DNA of 64,000 bases, taken from Paralithodes platypus (taxonomy: Eukaryota > Arthropoda > Malacostraca > Decapoda > Lithodidae). A program made the position numbers and the translations under genes. Where the stretch lies: assembly GCA_032716605.1 (NCBI GenBank), contig CM064495.1:21381676-21445675 (forward strand). The letters run 5' to 3'. Position 1 is the stretch's first letter, and every line of letters begins with the position of its first letter. This document shows positions 53,197 to 63,979 of this stretch, in pieces. The notes beneath the pieces were generated by a model, which was not told the DNA's origin, made no database searches, and saw nothing but the letters and a program-made list of their open reading frames with translations.

Positions 53197-55231
53197 ATGC
53201 CAAAGAAGTTGGTGAGGAGAGCTGGAGGGAGGCGAGAGGAAGGTGGAGTGGCGAAGAGGGTGGAGAGGTTGCAGGAGGAGGAGATCAGGGAAGAGTTCAA
53301 GAGAACAGTAGATAGACGACTAGGTAGGTTTGATCTGGAGGGTGTGGAGGAAGTGGAGGAAGTGTTTAAGGAAGAAATATGTGCAGCATGTGAGGAAGTG
53401 TGTGGAGTAATGAGATGAGGGAGAATAGTGATGGGTACAGCGTGGTGGACTGAAGAGGTAAAAATAGCTGTTGAAGACAAGACGAAAGCATATAGAGAGT
53501 GGTTAGGTAGTAGAGGGAATGAAGATTTGGAGAGACAGAAAAGAGCGAGATAATTGGAGAACAAGAGAGTGGTGAAGAGAGTAGTTAAGGAAAGTAAGAG
53601 AACAGCAGATGAGGAATTTGGAAGGAATCTAAGTGTAAGAAACTGTTCTGGAAAGAAGTCAAGAAAGTTAGGGAGGGTAGCAAGGGAAATACTAAGGGTG
53701 TGGAAGATAAGAATGAGCAAGTGATAACCGAGAAACAAGAGATAATCGAAAGATGGAGGGAGTACTTCAACGAATTGCTAAATGTAAGGAATAAAGCACC
53801 GGCAAACATAGTTGGATGAGGTATGGGAGGGAGAATAAGAGAAGTAGTGGAGGCGGAGGTGGGGATCAGGAGATCAGAAGTGTGTGAAGCCATGAATAGA
53901 GGGGAGATGGGGAAACCATCAGGAATAGATGGAGTGTGTGGGGATATGCAGAAGTATGGTGGTGAGATAGTGATCGAATGGGTATGGAAAATGTGTAAAC
54001 TAGCATGGGAGAAAGGGAGTACACCTGATGACTGGAAGACAGGCATAATAGTCCCCCTGTATAAGGGTAAAGGGTAAGGGTAAGAGGAGTGTGTGGTAAC
54101 CACCGGGGTATATGCCTTCTTAGCGTAATAGGGAAGGTGAGATCAAGAACCGAGAAATGGATAGGTGAAGAGCAGGGCGGGTTTAGGAAGGGAAGAGGAT
54201 GTGTAGATTAGATTTTTACCCTGAAATGCGTTGTGAAGAAATATCTGGAGAAGGGACATAAGTTGTATGCTGTCTTTATGGACTTGGAGAAGGCCTACGA
54301 CAGAGTTGATAGTGAAGGTTTGTGGAAAATAATGAGAATATATGGAGTAGACAGCAAGTTGCTGAAAGCAGTGAAGAGCATGTATGAGGGTGCAAAGGCA
54401 TCAGTACATAAGAACATAAGAAAAGGGTGCAAAGGCAAGGCAGTACATGTGGAGAATGACAGAGCGAGTTCTTTGATCTGAATGTTGGGTTGAAACAGGG
54501 GTGTGTGATGTCCCCGTGATTGTTTACTGTATATATGGATGGAGTCATGAAAGAAATACAAGGAAGAGCAGTGGATGTTGGTGTATCGCTGATAAGGGAG
54601 GGAAATGAGTATGGAAGCTACCTGTACTGCTGTTTGCTGATGATACAGTTCTGATGAGCGATACTGAATGGTAGTTGCAGGGTCTGGTAAATATGTTTGG
54701 AACAGTGTGTAAAAAACGGAATCCGAGGGTAAATGCAAGGAAGAGAAAGGTTATGGTTTTTGAAATGGGTGCAGCCACAGAGTGTGAGATGAAGTTGAAC
54801 GGTCAGGCTATGGAGAATGTCAGTTCATTCAAGTATCTAAGAAGTGTGTTGAGTAAAGATGGGAGTATGGAGGAAGAAGTGAGGGAGAGGGTGCAACAGG
54901 GGAAGAGGGTTGTAGGAACGCTGAAAGCATTAACGAGAAATAGGGTGGTCAGCATGAAGTAAAGAAGTCCTTGCATGACAGTGTGGTAATTCTGACATTG
55001 ACTTACGGGAGCGAAAGATGGACGATGGTGATGAGACTCAAACCAAGATTGAGAGGGGTGGAGATCAGTTGCTTGAGAAGTGCGTGCAGAGTTACATGTA
55101 GGGATAGACAGACGAATGAGGAAGTACGAGTGAGGTGTGGTGTGGAGGTAGATGTGCTGGAAAGTGTGAAAAAGGAACACCTTGAGATGGTTCGGCCATG
55201 TGGAAAGTATGGGAAGCGAGAGAATGACTAA
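53197..55231 (+). pseudogene. Linker and reverse transcriptase of copy D
   Basis: Pieces in order: RRLGRFDLEGVEEVEEVFKE (53197-53418), GKPSGIDGVCGDMQKYGGEI and WKTGIIVPLYKGKG (53823-54077), VFMDLEKAYDRVDSEGLWKI (54233-54481), a LLFADDTVLM-type catalytic stretch near 54630-54660 in another frame, KVMVFEMGAATECEMKLNGQ (54675-54962), and the C-terminal region to 55231. At least six frameshifts or stops. The palm motifs are recognisable but no complete protein is possible. Confidence 0.8.
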
Positions 55232-55445
55232 GAGAGTGTACGAGAGTGAGGTGGAAGGACAGAGAGGGAGAGGTAAACCGAGAGAGAGGTGGAAGGGTGG
55301 AGTGAAAAAGTATATGGATGAAGGCCGTGCTGGTTAGGAAGCGGGGCGTCGACGGAATGGGGACAGAGGTGCATTGGGGCGTTTCGTTCGTGGCCACCCC
55401 TTCGGGGATCCCGGCGTCAGGCAATAGATAGATAGATGCTTGCTA

Positions 55446-55500
55446 ATTCTAGACGAATTTATGCAGCTTAGGAAGGACCTCTAACAATCAGAGGGGAACT
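55446..55500. mobile_element. Fragment of the 'aggaaggac' TTAA MITE family
   Basis: 'agacgaatttatgcagctta' followed by 'ggaaggacctcta' matches the core of the 14102-14315 element. The inverse partner is not seen nearby. It lies directly downstream of the tail of copy D. Confidence 0.5.
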
Positions 55501-56106
55501 AATATTTGATCCAAATCGACCCGCTCTAACCTGAATAAAACTGTTTAATATTAGCAAAATAGTGGAAAGAACATTGTCACCATTATACTGAGATGATAAA
55601 AATAGTGGTGTCCTTAGCGTTCTTCGCATTATATTTGCAATAAATCAGAATTATTATTTATCAGTGAACGCTAGGATGTGTATTACCGAAGCGTTTATAT
55701 CCGTATTTTATCCTCCTTCACTTTTAATGGGTGACTTGCTAAACCTCTAGAAATGTAATTGTAAATCGGATTGAATAGATATATTAGCATTGGTATATGA
55801 TCATGTGGACTCTAAGCACTATATTATATTTGAATAATTTTGCTAGAGGCCATACTTTCAAAATTGTATATATAATCCTGTGCAAGACAGATCAAACTAT
55901 AACTTTCCTTTTCAGCTGTAAATATGCGGATTTACTTGTGACGAGACATTTTATAATTTTGAGGCTATCAAATGTTCAAACTACTTTTAGGAAAAATCTA
56001 TGCAATCAAACCTTCAGGAAGCTCATTTCATAAATGTATAAATCAGTTCAATGAGCCATGCATTTAAGTGTTATTGTCCATTTACCTTTAAAACTAACAA
56101 CCTCAT
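55501..56106. other. AT-rich sequence without recognisable gene
   Basis: Nothing recognised. Confidence 0.4.
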
Positions 56107-56286
56107 ATAACTCCTTGAAGATAATGACGCGCTTTGACAGTTTATTCTGGCCATCAGTAGACGATTTTTTGCAGTTTAGGAAGGACCTCTAGGAAGCTAA
56201 GCGGTCAAAATCAACTCAATTATGCTTCTGACTCCTACACATGCTTCCCAAGATGAATCAACGCGTCATAATGCACAAGGGGTTAA
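56107..56286. mobile_element. TTAA-type MITE with 'aggaaggac' core
   Basis: Left end near a degenerate ATAA at 56107, TAACTCCTTGAAGATAATGA; reversed right end TTAACCCCTTGTGCATTATG (TTAA at 56283-56286). The interior has the 'gcagtttaggaaggacctct' core. About 180 bp. Confidence 0.55.
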
Positions 56287-56381
56287 TAATATGTTGACTG
56301 TTGCTGTTTATTGATGCCTTTGTATTCTGCTCATACTCATCTTGGAAAGCGCCTGTGAAAATCAAAGGCATGGAAACTCGA

Positions 56382-56752
56382 TTAAGGGGACACTGACTGT
56401 GTGTTTGGCCTATACATTAATTAATTCATACATTCTTAGTTTCCTCGCTAGACATCCCTCAAACTTAGAAAAACATCTCCTAGATCGCCCTTCAAGATAA
56501 ATTTGTAAATTTTTCGGTAGAAAAATGTCCCGGCCGAAGGCCGAACCGGCCTTACAATTACAAGCTCGCTATCGCTCGCCAGGAAAAAAATCGACACCTA
56601 AATGTCATGATAGGTCTTAACATGTATTACGAAATGGGACGAAATGTCTTAAAATCGCCAAACAAATGGGCCGAACGTCTATAAATCTAAAAAATAATGG
56701 GACTAAACACGAGGGAGAAAGAGGACTTGAAAAACCAACTGCCTCCCCTTAA
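56382..56752. mobile_element. TTAAGGG MITE, copy 2
   Basis: TTAA at 56382-56385 and 56749-56752; inverted ends TTAAGGGGACACTGACTG and reversed TTAAGGGGAGGCAGTTGG. It shares the 'ctcgctatcgctcgccagga' core with copy 1. Confidence 0.75.
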
Positions 56753-56828
56753 CCCTCTGCTTCCTTCCTAAGCTGCACAAAACCAACTGCCTCCCCTTAA
56801 CCCTCTGCTTCCTTCCTAAGCTGCACAA
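56733..56828. repeat. 48-bp tandem duplication at a MITE junction
   Basis: Two copies of a 48-bp unit beginning ACCAACTGCCTCCCCTTAAC, offset exactly 48 bp (TTAA at 56749 and again at 56797). The unit spans the end of one MITE and the start of the next. Confidence 0.92.
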
Positions 56829-56888
56829 AATCGCCAATTAATAGCCGAAAACGGAAGAGTACTGACGGCATGATACTGAAAGGGTTAA
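56797..56888. mobile_element. Short TTAA-bounded MITE remnant
   Basis: TTAA at 56797-56800 and 56885-56888. Contains 'ccttcctaagctgcacaaaa' and ends ACTGAAAGGGTTAA, i.e. the right half of the 14102-type family. Confidence 0.6.
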
Positions 56889-56989
56889 TTAATGAAATAC
56901 AGCATGCAGGCGACAGGTTCATTTTTCATGTGCGTGGTATCAAAAGAGATTCTTATGTCCATTACTCAATCCGGCACGTCAAGCCCACT

Positions 56990-57195
56990 AGGGAGAGAGA
57001 AAGAGAGAGAGATAGAATGAGCGTGAGAGTGAGCGTGAGAGAGAGATAGATAGATAGAGAAAGAGAGAGAGAGAGAGAAAACAAAATGAGTGAGCACGAG
57101 AGAGAGAGAGATTAGATAGATAAATAGATAGATAAACAGAGAGAGAGAGTGAGAGAGACAGAGAGAGAGAGAGAGGGGGGGGGGGGGGGGGGATG
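56990..57195. repeat. GA-rich microsatellite with poly-G run
   Basis: About 185 bp of GA/GAT repeats ending in roughly 18 consecutive G residues near 57175-57192. Confidence 0.95.
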
Positions 57196-57689
57196 AACGG
57201 AGGCAGCCAGACACATTCAAACAGGCATAAAGACAAAAAATCGTGAACGTTGGTAGGTATAGGTTAGTAGACATACATAATTTAGTATATTCATTATTAT
57301 TGGGCCAAAATCTTGACCACTTACGCCTATAAGTGATAAATGATAGCTGTAATCAAGCTAATCATTATTCTACCATTTGGGAAGAGTCGGCCAGGAATCA
57401 TGTGTGGAAATGTACGGCTCATTTACTTCAGCCATTTTCGAGCTACAGAGGTTTGGGTTAACGATGTTTGGCCTACCTATAATGAAAGGACTATACCGCA
57501 GCTCATGAACGTAAGTAGGTTGATAGGAGTACAGTACTAGCAAAGGACCATAATTGTAGGTAGGTAGGCTCAATTAAGCCAGTATCACACAAACAAATTT
57601 TCACTCAACATTTATCCTCAACACTGGTCTGGCAACTTATGAGGTAAACATTTAATATATTTATGTCACCTAAATTCATCTATCATCAG
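57196..57689. other. Spacer without recognisable gene
   Basis: Short words such as 'gtaggtaggtagg' occur. No coding region supported. Confidence 0.4.
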
Positions 57690-59196
57690 TCTAGCACCAG
57701 GAACAGATGGAGTGTGTGGGGAAATGTTGAGGTATGGTGGTGAGATAGTGATCGAATGGGTATGGAAAATGTGCAAACTAGCATGGGAGAAGGGAAGTGC
57801 ACCCGATGACTGGAAGACTGGCATAATAGTCCCCCTATATAAGGGCAAAGGGGAAAGAGGAGTGTGTGGTAACCACCGAGGAATATGTCTTCTAAGCGTA
57901 GTAGGGAAGGTATACAGTAGGGTAGTGATTGAGAGAGTGAGAGTGAGAACGGAGATATGGATAGGCGACGAGCAGGGAGGTTTTAGGAAGGGAAGAGGAT
58001 GTGTAGATCAGATTTTTACCCTGAATTGTGTTGTGGAGAAATATCTCGAGAAGAAACAAAAGGTGTATGTTGCCTTTATGGACTTGGAGAAGGCCTATGA
58101 TAGAGTGGATAGAGAAGGTTTGTGGAAAGTACTTAGAATATACGGAGTAGATGGCAAGTTGCTGAAAGCAGTGAAGAGCATGTATGAGGGTGCAAAGGTG
58201 GCAGTACGTGTGGAGAGTGAGCAGAGCGAGTACTTTGACCTGAATGTTGGTTTGAAACAGGGGTGTGTGATGTCCCCGTGGTTGTTTACTGTATAATGGA
58301 TGGAGTCACGAAAGAAATACTATCAAGAGCAGTGGATGTTGGTGTATCGCTGAAAAGGGAGGGAATTGAGTGGAAGCTACCTATACTGCTGTTTGCGGAT
58401 GATACAGTTCTGATGAGTGATAATGAATGGGTGTTGCAGGGTCTGGTAAATGAGTTTGGAACAGTGTGCGAAAAACGGAATTTGAAGGTAAATGCGGGGA
58501 AGAGCAAGGTTATGGTCTTCGAAAGGGGTGAAGTCACAGAGTGTGAGGTGAAGCTGAATGGTCAGGCTATGGAGATCGTCAACTCTTTTAAGTATCTGGG
58601 CAGTGTGTTGAATGAAGTGGGACTATGGATGAAGAAGTGCGGGAGAGGGTAGAACAGGGGAAGAGGGTTGTTGGAACGCTAAAAGCAGTAACAAGAAATA
58701 GGGTGATCAGTATGGAAGTGAAGAAGTCCTTGCATGACAGTGTGGTAATCCCGACACTGACTTACGGAAGCGAAGCATGGACGTTGGTTGAGAGACTCAG
58801 ACCAAGAGTGAGAGCTGTGGAAATGAATTACCTAAGAAGTGTGTGCGGAGTTACATGGAGGGATAGACAGACTAATGAGGAAGTAAGAAGGAGGTGTGGT
58901 GTGGAGGTAGATATGCTGGAAAGTGTGAAAAGGAACAACTTGAGATGGTTCGGCCATATGGAACGTATGGAAAGCGAGAGAATGATTAAGAGGGTGTACG
59001 AGAGCGAGGTGGAGGGACAGAGAGGGAGAGGTAGACCGAAAGAGAGGTGGAAGGATGGAGTGAGGAAGTATATGAACGAAGGCGGTGCTGGTTGGGGGGA
59101 GGGGTGTCGACTGGCCGGGGACAGAGGTGCATGGGGGCGGTTCGTTCGTGGCCACCCCTTTGGGGATCACGGCGTCAGGCAATAGATATATAGATA
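57690..59196 (+). mobile_element. RTE-like LINE copy E (5'-truncated, young)
   Basis: Plus strand; starts in the APGTDGVCGEM block at about 57690 and ends with 'acggcgtcaggcaatagata' and a degenerate GATA tail to about 59196. It is very similar to copy B throughout, so both are recent copies of the same source lineage. Confidence 0.9.
57700..59185 (+). pseudogene. RTE-like reverse transcriptase with two small frameshifts (copy E)
   Basis: Three overlapping frames: 57712-58296, 58263-58652 and 58625-59185. Comparison with copy B places the first break at a two-base loss near 58294 (TGTATAATGG against TGTATATATGG), and the second near 58615-58622, where the sequence is one base shorter than copy B. 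Motifs: TDGVCGEMLRYGGE, IVPLYKGKGERGVCGNHRGI, RKGRGCVDQIFTL, AFMDLEKAYDRVDREGLW, LNVGLKQGCVMSPWLF, and LLFADDTVLMSDN with the catalytic Asp pair intact. The C-terminal VTWRDRQTNEEVRRRCG and RWFGHMERM blocks are complete. The endonuclease is missing. Confidence 0.88.
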
Positions 59197-59261
59197 GATC
59201 AGTCTAGTTTCCGATACCAGTGTAAAATATACCAGAAATGTTGCCAGAAAATTGTTGATCA

Positions 59262-60264
59262 TCGAATGTTGACAGACACAGTACGGTGTCGTCTTTTGCT
59301 GATGACACAAAATTAAGCAAGATAGTAAACACACAAGAGGACACGGGCCGACTGCAGGAAGACGTGAATGTAGTGTTCCAGTGGACCAGGGAAAACAACA
59401 TGCAATTCAATGAGGAAAAATTCCAATTAATACGGTACGGAGATAATAATGGTGTTAAAGAAATTACAAATTACTTAACAGAATCTAACCACATAATAGA
59501 ACGGAAAGACAGTGTGAAAGACCTTGGGGTATTAATGTCTGAAAATATGGGTTTCAAAGTACATAACCAGGTCAAAGTGGCGGCTGCGAAACGTCTAACG
59601 GGTTGGATTCTGCGTACTTTTAAAACACGCGGTGAATTGCCTATGATAACGCTCTTCAAATCTCTAGTGCTACCGCGGCTTGAATACTGTAGCGTATTAA
59701 CATCCCCCATACAAAGCAGGTGAAATAAATGACGTAGAGAGTGTACAAAGAAATTTCACTTCGCATATAAGTTCGATAAAACATCTACACTATTGGGAGC
59801 GTTTAAGAGCACTGAATCTGTACTCACTGGAACGTAGAAGAGAACGTTACCTAATAATATACACGTGGAAAATCACAGAGGGTTTAGTACCAAACCTACA
59901 TACTCCGATAGTCATGAAATTCAGTGATAGGAGAGGCTGGGAATGCGAAATCCCCCGGATGAATAACAGGGGTGCTATGGGCTCTCTGCGAGAGGGCTGG
60001 TTATCACACAGAGGCCCACGTCTCTTCCACAAACTCCCACGGCGAGTAAGAGACATGAGGGACATCTCGTTAGACAACTTCAAGAGAGCCCTAGATGTCG
60101 AACTGCAAAAAGTGCCAGACGAGCCCATCCTCGCAAGGGAGCGAGCTGTCGCTTCAAACAGTCTACTGCACCAAATCACCACCCATAACGAGGGGCGTCG
60201 CGCTCCTTGGTGCCGCTAGAGGAGCGGCGAACACATCCAAAGGTATCCAAAGGTAAGGTATAAA
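59262..60264 (+). mobile_element. CR1-like LINE 3' end, 5'-truncated
   Basis: Begins inside the catalytic SSFADD block and ends with two TATCCAAAGG-like tail units at about 60236-60256. It is a different family from J and from the 2A LINE. Confidence 0.82.
59286..60219 (+). pseudogene. CR1-like reverse transcriptase palm end and C-terminal region
   Basis: First frame (to 59723): SSFADDTKLSKIVNTQEDTG, QWTRENNMQFNEEKFQLIRY, ERKDSVKDLGVLMSENMGFK, GWILRTFKTRGELPMITLFK and LPRLEYCS. A frameshift near 59700 moves to a second frame whose sequence includes NFTSHISSIKHLHYWERLRA, LYSLERRRERYLIIYTWKI and GPRLFHKLPRRVRDMRD, ending at 60219. These blocks are typical of an abundant decapod CR1-like LINE. 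The fingers and most of the palm are absent. Confidence 0.82.
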
Positions 60265-60382
60265 AGCTCTCGTGTGATGCCATCATTACTAACATAATTA
60301 TGGATGCAGGTAGGTAGGCAGCACGTAAGCAAAGGACCATGAGCGGAGGAACCAAACATACTATAGTTTATTATATTCCATC

Positions 60383-60753
60383 TTAAGGGGAGACTGACCG
60401 TTTGTTTGGTCTATTAATTCATGTATTCATATATTTGTTTAGTTTCCTCCCTAGACCTCCATCAATCTTAGAATAACACCCTCCAGACCCCCCTTCAAGA
60501 TAAATTTGTACATTTTTCGGTAGAAAAATGTCCCGCCCTAAGGTCGGTTCCTTTTAAAATTGCAGGCTCGCTATCGCTCGCCATGAAATAATCGACACCT
60601 AAATGACACGAAAGGTCTTAAAATTGATAACGAAATGGGGCGAAAGTTGTTAAAATCGCCAAACTAATGGGCCGAACGTCTTATAATCTCAAAACTAGTG
60701 GGGCTAAACATTAGGGAGAAGGGGGTCCATCAAAACGGTCTGCCTCCCCTTAA
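60383..60753. mobile_element. TTAAGGG MITE, copy 3
   Basis: TTAA at 60383-60386 and 60750-60753. Inverted ends TTAAGGGGAGACTGACCGTT and reversed TTAAGGGGAGGCAGACCGTT. It shares 'ttcggtagaaaaatgtcccg' and 'ctcgctatcgctcgcca' with copy 2. Confidence 0.82.
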
Positions 60754-60939
60754 TTACTCAGCTATTATGTAGATTGTGTAGGGAAATATGTTGCTAATTA
60801 TGAACACGTGGCAATAAGATGATGCAGAGACATAACAGTTTCTTATTTTCCCATTAGGTATGGAGAAATCAGCTGGTAAAGGGTTCAATTTGTCCTCAGC
60901 TGAAGTAGAACCGACTATAACAAAGAATTTTCATTGTAG

Positions 60940-61800
60940 ATAGCCTAGGTAGACTGACACACGCAACAACAAAATTACAAATGTAGGTAGGTAGCCAGGT
61001 ACACTAACAACACATTCTTCCATGTAAGTAGGCAGGCAGACACACAAACAAATAATCACTAACGTATATTGATAGGCAGGCATACTAACAAATAATCATG
61101 ACCGTAGGTTGGTAGGCAGGCAAGCAGATATTGATACAAAATTACATAACAGCCTAGACATAAATATGCAGTCATACTGACAGATAAGCATGACCAAACT
61201 AGAGTAAAGAGGTAGACATAATATCTATCTGCATTTGCAGGAAGAGAATCATCAACACACGTAGACAGATAAATTTCAAAGAAGACATACAGAGAGAGCA
61301 ATTTGAGCAGATATACAAAATCTAAGCAATTGTATACCGCAATAATAGCATTGAATATACGAAAACCTTGTAGACATTAACAAAAACAGCTACCTGAACC
61401 TAAAAGAGATAGAGAAACACACAGGCACATTGGCAGGGAAGCATGAACAGAAGTAGCCAAGCAGACCTCCACACAAATATACTGAAATAGGAACTTAATC
61501 ATAAACAAACGCACACTGAAGTAGACATACTGGTAGAAAATTATGAACGTGAGCGGACAGGCAGCATTTCAACCAGACATAGTTACAGAGAACCATTTAT
61601 GTAGGAAAAAATTAAGACATTAAAGCAAACGAAGTGACCTAGACTTATAAACATCGGCAGCAAGAGTGGCTGATATAGTGAATAGAAAATTAGGCAGATG
61701 CTAATCAGATATATAAAACTATCATCATAAACTAAGGCAGGCAGACATTGAAAAAGATCAATAGGAAGTAGAATATAAACATGAACAAACATCAAGCAAC
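60940..61800. repeat. Very degenerate minisatellite, about 40-bp unit
   Basis: Loose repeats of words like 'gtaggcaggcagac', 'acaaataatca' and 'tgaac' at roughly 40-bp spacing, clearest at 61020-61140. Ancient and poorly conserved. Confidence 0.45.
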
Positions 61801-61809
61801 ACAGCCACT

Positions 61810-61937
61810 ATGTAGACACCACTCGAGCAGGGCAATACCCAGGGAAGGCCTCATGGGAATGAGATAAGGAGTTACTAGAACCCTTGTTTCATTTGCCAGG
61901 CATCCCTCTCTGTTTCTGTTTGTGTCTCACCTAAACA
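61810..61937 (+). repeat. Direct repeat, copy 1 (about 125 bp)
   Basis: Shares 'ttctgtttgtgtctcaccta' and the upstream 'gcaatacccaggg'-like segment with 62185-62308. Confidence 0.7.
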
Positions 61938-62035
61938 GAGATTAATCCAGCTAGCTCTCACAACCACTATCTCATTCTAATCATTTCACTACTTTAAACA
62001 AGCACACCACACTTCTTTCCGATACATTTTTTTTT

Positions 62036-62118
62036 TGGTCTGCTACTCTTTCAACCTTGGGTGAGACACTTGTTACAGGCAGCTTTGCCTTTTGTCTTCT
62101 TCATACACATAGAAAAAT
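62036..62118 (+). mobile_element. LINE family J-like 3' tail
   Basis: 'ctactctttcaaccttgggt' and 'ttgccttttgtcttc' match the 3' ends at 39 and 50.7 kb; a short A-rich tail follows. Confidence 0.6.
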
Positions 62119-62184
62119 AGAAGTTGAGCATAGGCAAGCAAACATACATTCAAATATAGTGGCAAAGAGATTGGGGAGATTGTA

Positions 62185-62308
62185 GGCACCAATTAAGCAG
62201 GGTTGTACCCAGGGGAGGCCACATAGGCATATGATAAGTAGTTGCTGGAACTCCTGTTTCATTTACCTGGCTTGCCCCACTGCTTCTGTTTGTGTCTCAC
62301 CTACACTA
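62185..62308 (+). repeat. Direct repeat, copy 2 (about 125 bp)
   Basis: Partner of 61810-61937, offset about 370 bp. Confidence 0.7.
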
Positions 62309-62470
62309 CCGGCTCGGTAGTGTAATGGAGAACGTCTCAGCCAATGCCACCCCGGGTGACCCGAGTTCAATCCCATGCTCAGGCATGAATGTTTTTTCAC
62401 ATACACTGGTAGCCGGTACCATTTCCAATGGGTTGTAAATTTCCACATCTATTCCTTGACTGACTCTTCC
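62305..62470 (+). mobile_element. tRNA-like SINE head
   Basis: An A-box-like CGGTAGTGTAATGGAGAACG and a B-box-like GAGTTCAATCCC at tRNA spacing. It lacks a good acceptor stem, so it is SINE-like and not a working tRNA. The end is uncertain. Confidence 0.55.
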
Positions 62471-62604
62471 CAAATGGTAGAAATATTAGCTCGATTACTC
62501 TAGTCGGTTTTTTTAGTTACAGAGGTTAGAGGTCATGATTTCTTGCCTACTTACAGCGAATAGACTATAACATAAGTGCATCAACATAGACAGGTAGGCG
62601 GCCA

Positions 62605-62640
62605 TACGCACATACGCACATACGCACATACGCACAGACA
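62605..62640. repeat. (CATACGCA)n microsatellite
   Basis: Four tandem units. Confidence 0.9.
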
Positions 62641-62652
62641 GGCGGAAATATC

Positions 62653-63030
62653 TTAAGGGTGTTTTTTTATCTTTCTCTCCTTTTCTCTCTTTCCCTGGCT
62701 TGTATCCATTCGGCCTCATTCTGCCAACTGTTTTAAGACGTTTATCCCCATCCAGGTGTCGATTTCTTCCTGGCGAGCAAAAGCGAGCCAGCATTGTATG
62801 GAGAAATCCGGCTTCGCCGGAGACATTTTTCTATCGAAAAATGTACAACTTTAGCTTGCTGTTAAAACAAAAATATACATATGCTGGCTCGCTACCACTT
62901 GCCAGGAAAATATTGATACCTGGATGGGGGTAAACGTCTTAAAACAGTAGGCTGAATGGGGCCGAAGGGATACAAGCCAAAGAGAAAGGGAGAGAAAGAT
63001 AAAAAAAAAAGCTAGGTTAGCTCCCTTAAA
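62653..63030. mobile_element. TTAAGGG MITE, copy 4
   Basis: TTAA at 62653-62656 and 63027-63030. Strong internal inverted repeats ('cttgtatccattcggcc' against its inverse near 62965-62978; 'gttttaagacgttta' inverted near 62931). Closest to copy 1 at 16189. Confidence 0.8.
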
Positions 63031-63240
63031 GAAGACCTACAGGAAGGGTCGGCAGTTTGACCTCACTGACCTACAACACATACAGCCGGAAGTCAGAGTC
63101 ATGTTACACTTATGACGCAGCAGGGAACAGCCTAAATTAATTGGCCTCATATGTTTTCATTGTACCAACATAGCCATTTGGGAATGATTAAAGGCTATAT
63201 TTGTTCATCGTTAAGCAACAAATATGATATACTAATATAT

Positions 63241-63363
<123 letters not shown>

Positions 63364-63399
63364 TATACAAATTATATCTCACAAGTAATCGTGACTTAC

Positions 63400-63500
63400 A
63401 TGAATATATATTATCAATCAGGCAGGATTCGAATCTCAGTCAATCAGAATTATATCACACGCTTTAACCCCCTCGGCCACGGCGTGATAATAGCTTACCA
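63400..63500 (-). mobile_element. tRNA-like SINE head (minus strand)
   Basis: The reverse complement has an A-box-like CGTGGCCGAGGGGGTTAAAG and a B-box GAGATTCGAATCC. Leu/Ser-tRNA-like head without a proper acceptor stem. Confidence 0.6.
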
Positions 63501-63503
63501 ACC

Positions 63504-63979
63504 ATTACACATACCTGTATATACTGTATAGAATAAGGTCGATCCTATTACACATACCTGTATATACTGTATAGAATAAGGTCGATCCTATTACACATAC
63601 CTGTATATACTGTATAGAATAAGGTCGATCCTATTACACATACCTGTATATACTGTATAGAATAAGGTCGATCCTATTACACATACCTGTATATACTGTA
63701 TAGAATAAGGTCGATCCTATTACACATACCTGTATATACTGTATAGAATAAGGTCGATCCTATTACACATACCTGTATATACTGTATAGAATAAGGTCGA
63801 TCCTATTACACATACCTGTATATACTGTATAGAATAAGGTCGATCCTATTACACATACCTGTATATACTGTATAGAATAAGGTCGATCCTATTACACATA
63901 CCTGTATATACTGTATAGAATAAGGTCGATCCTATTACACATACCTGTATATACTGTATAGAATAAGGTCGATCCTATT
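63504..63979. repeat. 43-bp satellite, 11 essentially identical copies
   Basis: The unit starts ATTACACATACCTGTATATA and ends AATAAGGTCGATCCT. Copies begin at 63504, 63547 and every 43 bp after. I see no substitutions. The array ends at 63979, 21 bp before the window edge. Confidence 0.98.

Larger units (their letters stand above)
51870..55437 (+). mobile_element. RTE-like LINE copy D with endonuclease and 3' end
   Basis: The longest plus-strand copy. Endonuclease remnants start at about 51880, followed by linker, polymerase and the 3' end with a (GATA)n tail at 55427-55437. A 47-bp minisatellite has expanded inside the endonuclease region, and a short 'acataagaacataagaa' insertion lies in the polymerase near 54411. 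Many frameshifts. Confidence 0.88.

Noticed and set aside
63504..63979. CRISPR-like array
   Set aside because: Units are contiguous and identical with no spacers, and the DNA is eukaryotic; it is a satellite.
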